Below are positions 6,375-9,879 of a stretch of DNA of 9,879 bases, one piece after another. Source of the DNA: an uncultured Carnobacterium sp. (GTDB lineage Bacteria > Bacillota > Bacilli > Lactobacillales > Aerococcaceae); NCBI GenBank assembly GCA_937923125.1, contig CALALK010000047.1:1-9879 (forward strand), given 5' to 3'. Made by a program: the position numbers and the translations under genes. Position 1 is the stretch's first letter. The number at the start of each line of letters is the position of its first letter. Below the pieces are notes generated by a model. The model did not search any database, had not been told where the DNA came from, and saw only the letters and a program-made list of their open reading frames with translations.

Positions 6375-7784
6375 ATGAAGAAACAATTGAGTTTCCCTCA
6401 AGGGTTCTGGTGGGGTGCTGCTTCGAGTGGACCGCAGACTGAAGGACAATTTGACAAGGCGCATGAAAATGTGATGGATTATTGGTTTAGAACTGCTCCA
6501 GAAGCTTTCTTTAATGGTGTCGGGCCAGATGTGGCGAGTGATTTTTATCATACGTATCCTGAAGATTTTCGATTGATGAAGGAGATTGGATTTAATTCAT
6601 TCCGAACTTCGATTCAATGGAGCCGTTTGATTAAGGACTTCGAAACGGGTGAAGCCGATCCAAAGGCTGTGGAATTTTACAACGCGGTTATTGAAGAAGC
6701 AAAGAAAAACGATATTGAACTTGTGTTGAATTTACATCATTTCGATATGCCAGTTGAATTGCTTCAAAAATATGGTGGTTGGGAAAGTAAGTATGTAGTC
6801 GATTTGTTCGTGAAGTTTGCCAAAACAGCGTTCGAATGCTTTGGTGACAAGATTAAATACTGGACAACTTTCAATGAGCCAATGGTCATTCCGGAAGCAG
6901 GATACTTATATGCATTCCATTATCCAAACCTAAAAGGGAAAGGGAAAGAAGCTGTTCAAGTGATTTATAATCTAAATCTTGCAAGTGCCAAAGTGATCGG
7001 GCTGTATCGTACATTGAAACTGGATGGCAAGATTGGGATTATTTTGAATTTGACACCTGCTTACCCAAGAAGTGATGCTCCAGAAGATTTAGCAGCAAGT
7101 CAATTTACAGATGATTTCTTTAACAGAGTCTTCTTAAATCCAGCGGTGAAAGGCACATTCCCTGAAACCTTGGTGAAACGACTAGAGGAGGACGGCGTGT
7201 TATGGAGTCATACTGAAGAGGAATTGCAGCTCATTCGAGAAAATACGGTTGATTTTCTTGGGGTGAATTACTATCATCCAAAACGTGTTCAGGCACAACC
7301 AAATCCCGAAGAGTACAAAACACCTTGGATGCCAGACCAATACTTCAAAGAGTATGAATGGCCTGAGCGTCGCATGAATCCATATCGTGGATGGGAAATC
7401 TTCCCGAAAGCCATTTATGACATTGCAATGATTGTGAAGGAAGAATATGGCAATATCCCATGGTTCATTAGTGAAAACGGAATGGGTGTTGAAAACGAAG
7501 GACGATTCATTGGAGAAAATGGAGTCATTGATGATGTGTATCGTATTGAATTTTACGAAGAACATCTAACATGGCTACATAAAGCGATTGAAGAAGGTAG
7601 TCGTTGTTTTGGATATCATACATGGACTGCTTTTGATTGCTGGTCTTGGAATAATGCGTATAAGAATCGTTACGGATTTATTTCTGTAGATTTAGAAACG
7701 CAAAAGAGAACCATCAAGAGTAGTGGAAGATGGTATCGTAACGTCAGCGACAATAACGGCTTTGAAGTAGAAGTAGAGGAATAA
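6375..7784 (+). CDS. GH1 family 6-phospho-beta-glycosidase (GmuD/BglA-like)
   Basis: A cytoplasmic retaining glycosidase of 469 residues that should hydrolyse the 6-phospho-disaccharide delivered by the PTS genes downstream. The GH1 signatures are present: N-terminal FPQGFWWGAASSGPQTEG (Gln21 at the glycone-binding position), LHHFDMP, the acid/base TFNEP (Glu168), and the nucleophile in WFISENGMG (Glu367). The C-terminal loop SWNNAYKNRYG (Ser424, Lys430, Asn431, Tyr433) corresponds to the phosphate-binding loop of 6-phospho enzymes, but its Lys is one position earlier than in LacG. ATG 6375 is preferred because AAAGGAGG (6361-6368) lies 6 bases upstream. An in-frame GTG at 6345 would sit at the promoter start and overlap the cre site. 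It is the first gene of the operon, 17 bases before EIIC. Substrate could be cellobiose-6-P, mannobiose-6-P or another beta-glycoside-6-P; the linked manA favours a mannose-containing one. Confidence 0.92.
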   Translation: MKKQLSFPQGFWWGAASSGPQTEGQFDKAHENVMDYWFRTAPEAFFNGVGPDVASDFYHTYPEDFRLMKEIGFNSFRTSIQWSRLIKDFETGEADPKAVEFYNAVIEEAKKNDIELVLNLHHFDMPVELLQKYGGWESKYVVDLFVKFAKTAFECFGDKIKYWTTFNEPMVIPEAGYLYAFHYPNLKGKGKEAVQVIYNLNLASAKVIGLYRTLKLDGKIGIILNLTPAYPRSDAPEDLAASQFTDDFFNRVFLNPAVKGTFPETLVKRLEEDGVLWSHTEEELQLIRENTVDFLGVNYYHPKRVQAQPNPEEYKTPWMPDQYFKEYEWPERRMNPYRGWEIFPKAIYDIAMIVKEEYGNIPWFISENGMGVENEGRFIGENGVIDDVYRIEFYEEHLTWLHKAIEEGSRCFGYHTWTAFDCWSWNNAYKNRYGFISVDLETQKRTIKSSGRWYRNVSDNNGFEVEVEE

Positions 7785-7801
7785 AGAGAGGAGATATTCA
7801 G

Positions 7802-9097
7802 ATGAAAGACTCAAAATTTATTGATAAATTTGCCGCGTTTGCAGGTAGACTGGGGAACCAAATTCATTTAAAAACCCTCAGAGATGCATTTGCGACAGTA
7901 ATGCCATTATATATTTTGGCAGGTTTAATTGTTCTTTTGAACAACACAGTATTTAAGTGGATTTTCCAAGGGGATACATTAACGAAATTCCAATATTGGG
8001 GAATTACAATTGCAAACGGTACTTTAAGTATCTCAGGTATTATTATTGCCGTAATGGTTGGTTATTTCTTAGCGAAAAACAGAGATTTCGAAAACCCATT
8101 GGCAGCATCAATGCTATCATTAGTTTCTTTAATTGTTATGATGCCAAATACAATTTCTGCAGTTCCTGATGGAGCAAAAGATGCCGTGAATATTTCAGGT
8201 GTTCTTTCATTTAACAACACAGGTACAGGTGCAATGTTCGCTGGGGTTATCGTAGCGATTATTGCAACAGAATTATTCATCAAGTTATCAAACGTTAAAG
8301 CATTACAAATTAACCTTGGTGACAACATTCCACCAGCAGTTGGTAAATCATTTAGCGTATTACTTCCAGTAATGACAGTTATTTCATTATTCGGTGTCGT
8401 TTCAGCATTATTATTCAATATGTTTGGAACAAACTTAATCTCAATTATTACAGTCTTCATCCAAGAACCAATTCGTCATATTGGTACAAGCTTAATTGGG
8501 GTAATCATTATTTACTCTCTAGGAAATATGTTATGGCTATTTGGTATTCACCAAGCAGTTATTTACAGTGCAATTCTAGAACCATTACTATTAATTAACA
8601 TTACAGAAAACATCGCTGCAGCAAACAATGGACAAGCGATTCCACACATCATCAACTTATCTCAAGTTCAAACATTTGCTTTAATGGGTGGTAGTGGATC
8701 TACATTATGTTTATTAGTTGCAACATTCTTAGTAAGCCGCAACGCTGCTTCTAAAAACGTGGCTAAATTATCATTTGGACCTGGACTCTTCAATATCAAT
8801 GAACCTGTATTATTCGGTTACCCAATCGTTTATAACATTTCATTAGCGATTCCATTTATCTTAGCTCCAGCTCTTGGTATTTTAATCAGCTACTTAGCAA
8901 CAGTTGCAGGCTTCATGAGTCCAGCATTTGTACAAGTTCCTTGGACTACACCAGTATTCTTAAATGCATGGTTAGCAACAGCAGGGGACTTCAGAGCAAT
9001 TCTCGTTCAATTAGTCATCTTTGCACTTGGAGTTCTTCTATACATTCCATTTATCAAAGTTCATGACAAAGTTGTTGAACAAGAAATGGAAGGTTAA
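7802..9097 (+). CDS. PTS lactose/cellobiose-family EIIC permease
   Basis: A polytopic membrane permease of 431 residues that carries a beta-linked disaccharide across the membrane for phosphorylation by the EIIB downstream. About ten hydrophobic segments are visible, beginning near residue 28 (AFATVMPLYILAGLIVLL). Family motifs include NIPPAVGKSF, LWLFGIHQ and LFNINEPVLFG. His250 (in FGIHQ) and Glu334 (in NINEPV) fall at the same residue numbers as the key substrate-site residues of the Bacillus cereus ChbC structure, which supports unbroken colinearity with that family. ATG 7802 follows AGAGGAG (7787-7793) by 8 bases, and the upstream GH1 gene stops 17 bases away. Leucine is mostly TTA in this gene, whereas the GH1 gene mixes TTG, CTT, CTA and CTG, suggesting stronger expression selection or a different history. 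Confidence 0.95.
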   Translation: MKDSKFIDKFAAFAGRLGNQIHLKTLRDAFATVMPLYILAGLIVLLNNTVFKWIFQGDTLTKFQYWGITIANGTLSISGIIIAVMVGYFLAKNRDFENPLAASMLSLVSLIVMMPNTISAVPDGAKDAVNISGVLSFNNTGTGAMFAGVIVAIIATELFIKLSNVKALQINLGDNIPPAVGKSFSVLLPVMTVISLFGVVSALLFNMFGTNLISIITVFIQEPIRHIGTSLIGVIIIYSLGNMLWLFGIHQAVIYSAILEPLLLINITENIAAANNGQAIPHIINLSQVQTFALMGGSGSTLCLLVATFLVSRNAASKNVAKLSFGPGLFNINEPVLFGYPIVYNISLAIPFILAPALGILISYLATVAGFMSPAFVQVPWTTPVFLNAWLATAGDFRAILVQLVIFALGVLLYIPFIKVHDKVVEQEMEG

Positions 9098-9101
9098 GAT
9101 T

Positions 9102-9404
9102 ATGAAACAAATTTTATTAGTATGTAATGCGGGAATGTCGACAAGTATGCTCGTTAAAAAGATGCAACAAAGTGCGACAGAACGTGGGATTGAAGTCTCA
9201 ATTGAAGCAAAATCCATTACAGAAGCAAAAAAGAATATCCATGAAGCAGATGTTATTCTTATTGGACCACAAATTCGTTATGAGTTACCTGCAGTAAAAG
9301 AAATCGCAGGAGATATTCCAGTTGATGCCATCGATATGCGTGACTACGGAATGATGAATGGCCCTAAAGTATTAGATCAAGCCTTAGCATTGATAGGAGA
9401 ATAA
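9102..9404 (+). CDS. PTS lactose/cellobiose-family EIIB
   Basis: A 100-residue cytoplasmic phosphocarrier. The phosphorylated cysteine is Cys8 in the P-loop-like motif LLVCNAGMSTSMLV, the hallmark of cellobiose-type EIIB. It is followed by alternating strands and helices (VSIEAKS, ADVILIGPQIRYEL, VDAIDMRDYGMMNG). Cys8 accepts phosphate from EIIA and passes it to the sugar bound by EIIC. The start is ATG 9102, 4 bases after the EIIC stop, with GGAAGG (9088-9093) as ribosome binding site. An upstream in-frame start at 9021 would add 27 residues that overlap the EIIC coding region and would displace the Cys motif from its usual place near the N-terminus, so it is rejected. Confidence 0.95.
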   Translation: MKQILLVCNAGMSTSMLVKKMQQSATERGIEVSIEAKSITEAKKNIHEADVILIGPQIRYELPAVKEIAGDIPVDAIDMRDYGMMNGPKVLDQALALIGE

Positions 9405-9405
9405 T

Positions 9406-9723
9406 ATGACAGAAGAAATGGAGTTAGTCTGTTTCCAGCTGATTGCCAATAGTGGTGCAGCAAAATCTTCTTTTGTAGAAGCGATTCAAGCGGCTAAAAA
9501 AGGGTTGTTTGAAGATGCTAAAGCAAAACTTGTGGAAGCAGAAGAAGCCTTTGTTGAGGCGCATAAAATTCACGCAGAGCTCATTCAAAAAGAAGCGAGC
9601 GGAGAAAAAACAGAATTTTCATTACTGTTCATGCATGCCGAAGACCAAATGGCTTCAACAGAAATCGTACAGTTATTAGCGCAAGAGCTAATCGAATTGT
9701 ACCGCGATAAATACGCACAATAA
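9406..9723 (+). CDS. PTS lactose/cellobiose-family EIIA
   Basis: A 105-residue helical protein, the usual size for trimeric EIIA of this family. It accepts phosphate from HPr on His77 in LLFMHAEDQMAS and donates it to the EIIB cysteine. Asp80, three residues later, corresponds to the metal-binding Asp at the trimer axis of lactose-type EIIA. The N-terminal ELVCFQLIANSGAAKSSFVE and the alanine-rich helices are also typical. ATG 9406 starts one base after the EIIB stop (TAA 9402-9404), with AGGAGA (9395-9400) overlapping the end of EIIB, so translation of the two is probably coupled. It is the last gene of the operon, with a terminator 8 bases downstream. Confidence 0.95.
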   Translation: MTEEMELVCFQLIANSGAAKSSFVEAIQAAKKGLFEDAKAKLVEAEEAFVEAHKIHAELIQKEASGEKTEFSLLFMHAEDQMASTEIVQLLAQELIELYRDKYAQ

Positions 9724-9730
9724 AAAGTTT

Positions 9731-9769
9731 AAAAACACAGATTAGCACTTCTCCTAATCTGTGTTTTTT
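9731..9769 (+). terminator. Strong intrinsic terminator of the GH1-PTS operon
   Basis: A perfect 15-bp stem (AAAAACACAGATTAG 9731-9745 with CTAATCTGTGTTTTT 9754-9768) has an 8-base loop, CACTTCTC, and ends in a T run to 9769. It starts 8 bases after the EIIA stop and marks the end of the sugar operon. Confidence 0.92.
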
Positions 9770-9797
9770 ATTTAGCATCAACCTTAGAAAAATAAGA

Positions 9798-9825
9798 TTC
9801 CAGAGGAGCTCACGGATTCTATAAT
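9798..9825 (+). promoter_or_regulatory. Possible promoter for a gene beyond the right edge
   Basis: A perfect TATAAT at 9820-9825 follows the operon terminator. The best -35 at a usable distance, TTCCAG (9798-9803, 16-base spacer), is weak and there is no TG extension. The downstream Shine-Dalgarno at 9858-9865 supports a new transcription unit starting here. Confidence 0.45.
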
Positions 9826-9829
9826 AGCA

Positions 9830-9841
9830 GTAACGTGTTAC
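9830..9841. promoter_or_regulatory. Small palindrome at the predicted transcription start
   Basis: GTAACGTGTTAC has 5-base perfect arms around GT and lies 4 bases after the TATAAT, over the predicted start. The position suits an operator, but no regulator is visible nearby and the length is modest. Confidence 0.3.
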
Positions 9842-9857
9842 GCATTAAATGTGAATT

Positions 9858-9865
9858 AGGAGGTG
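9858..9865 (+). promoter_or_regulatory. Shine-Dalgarno of a gene starting at or just past the window end
   Basis: AGGAGGTG is a near-perfect anti-16S complement. No ATG, GTG or TTG with an open frame follows inside the window: ATG 9849 and GTG 9851 both precede it and hit stops within three codons, and GTG 9863 is followed directly by TAG. The start codon is therefore beyond base 9879, possibly using the second AGGA at 9867-9870, or a rare ATT at 9871. Confidence 0.5.
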
Positions 9866-9879
9866 TAGGAATTCATTCC

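Noticed and set aside
7200..8460. Minus-strand open frames inside the GH1 and EIIC genes
   Set aside because: They are shadows of strongly supported genes, with no motifs or translation signals.
9021..9101. Upstream start at 9021 for EIIB
   Set aside because: It would overlap the end of EIIC by 77 bases and add 27 non-family residues; ATG 9102 places the phosphorylated Cys at residue 8 as usual.
9869..9879. GGAATTCATTCC-type inverted repeat at the right edge as an attachment site or element end
   Set aside because: Only 5-base arms, at the truncated end, with no integrase, transposase or matching copy in the window.
1..9879. CRISPR arrays, tRNA or rRNA genes, insertion sequences and phage or defence genes
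   Set aside because: No regularly spaced repeats, no tRNA- or rRNA-like segments, and no recognisable transposase, integrase, nuclease or defence proteins were found on either strand.

Overview
The window looks like chromosome of a low-GC Gram-positive of the Lactobacillales. Support for this comes from A/T-rich, TTA/GAA/CAA-rich codon use, strong AGGAGG-type ribosome binding sites, TTGACA/TATAAT-like promoters with extended -10 elements, intrinsic hairpin-plus-T-run terminators, and a gene set (XpaC/TelA pair, oligoendopeptidase F, class I ManA, GntR/UTRA regulator, lactose/cellobiose-family PTS). A Carnobacteriaceae or Granulicatella-like host is a guess and cannot be fixed from this sequence alone.

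Left part (1-2602). The 3' end of an xpaC-like gene runs into a telA-family gene, with the telA ribosome binding site overlapping the xpaC stop; a terminator follows. A clear promoter (TTGATA-17-TAAAAT) then drives a two-gene unit of small single-pass membrane proteins. The first has a membrane anchor, a coiled coil, an acidic linker and a helix-turn-helix-like tail (SwrB/DUF6115-like architecture). The second has a membrane anchor, a Ser/Thr/Ala-rich linker and a C-terminal domain resembling the N-terminal part of the MltG/YceG transglycosylases, without their catalytic domain. A strong terminator closes the unit.

Middle (2603-4515). A single-gene unit encodes the M3-family zinc metallopeptidase PepF, with an extended -10 promoter in front and a terminator behind. 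That terminator is shared with the convergent manA gene.

Right part (4526-9769). A divergent sugar-utilisation locus. On the minus strand, a GntR/UTRA repressor gene and a class I mannose-6-phosphate isomerase gene are 10 bases apart. On the plus strand are a GH1 6-phospho-beta-glycosidase and the EIIC, EIIB and EIIA of a lactose/cellobiose-family PTS, ended by a 15-bp-stem terminator. The intergenic region holds two facing extended -10 promoters, a perfect 12-base palindrome over the -35 of the PTS operon, and a near-consensus cre site at its transcription start. Together the genes encode import and phosphorylation of a beta-linked di- or oligosaccharide, hydrolysis of the 6-phosphate product, and conversion of mannose-6-P to fructose-6-P. 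The content matches the Bacillus subtilis gmu (glucomannan oligosaccharide) operon without the mannanase and sugar kinase, so beta-manno- or glucomanno-oligosaccharides are a better substrate guess than cellobiose alone.

Right edge (9770-9879). This contains a TATAAT element, a small palindrome and a Shine-Dalgarno sequence for a gene that begins at or just beyond the end of the window. I found no CRISPR array, insertion sequence, tRNA, rRNA or phage gene. The region looks like ordinary chromosome with one interesting catabolic locus and one poorly characterised membrane-protein pair; I did not find evidence of a wholly new system.
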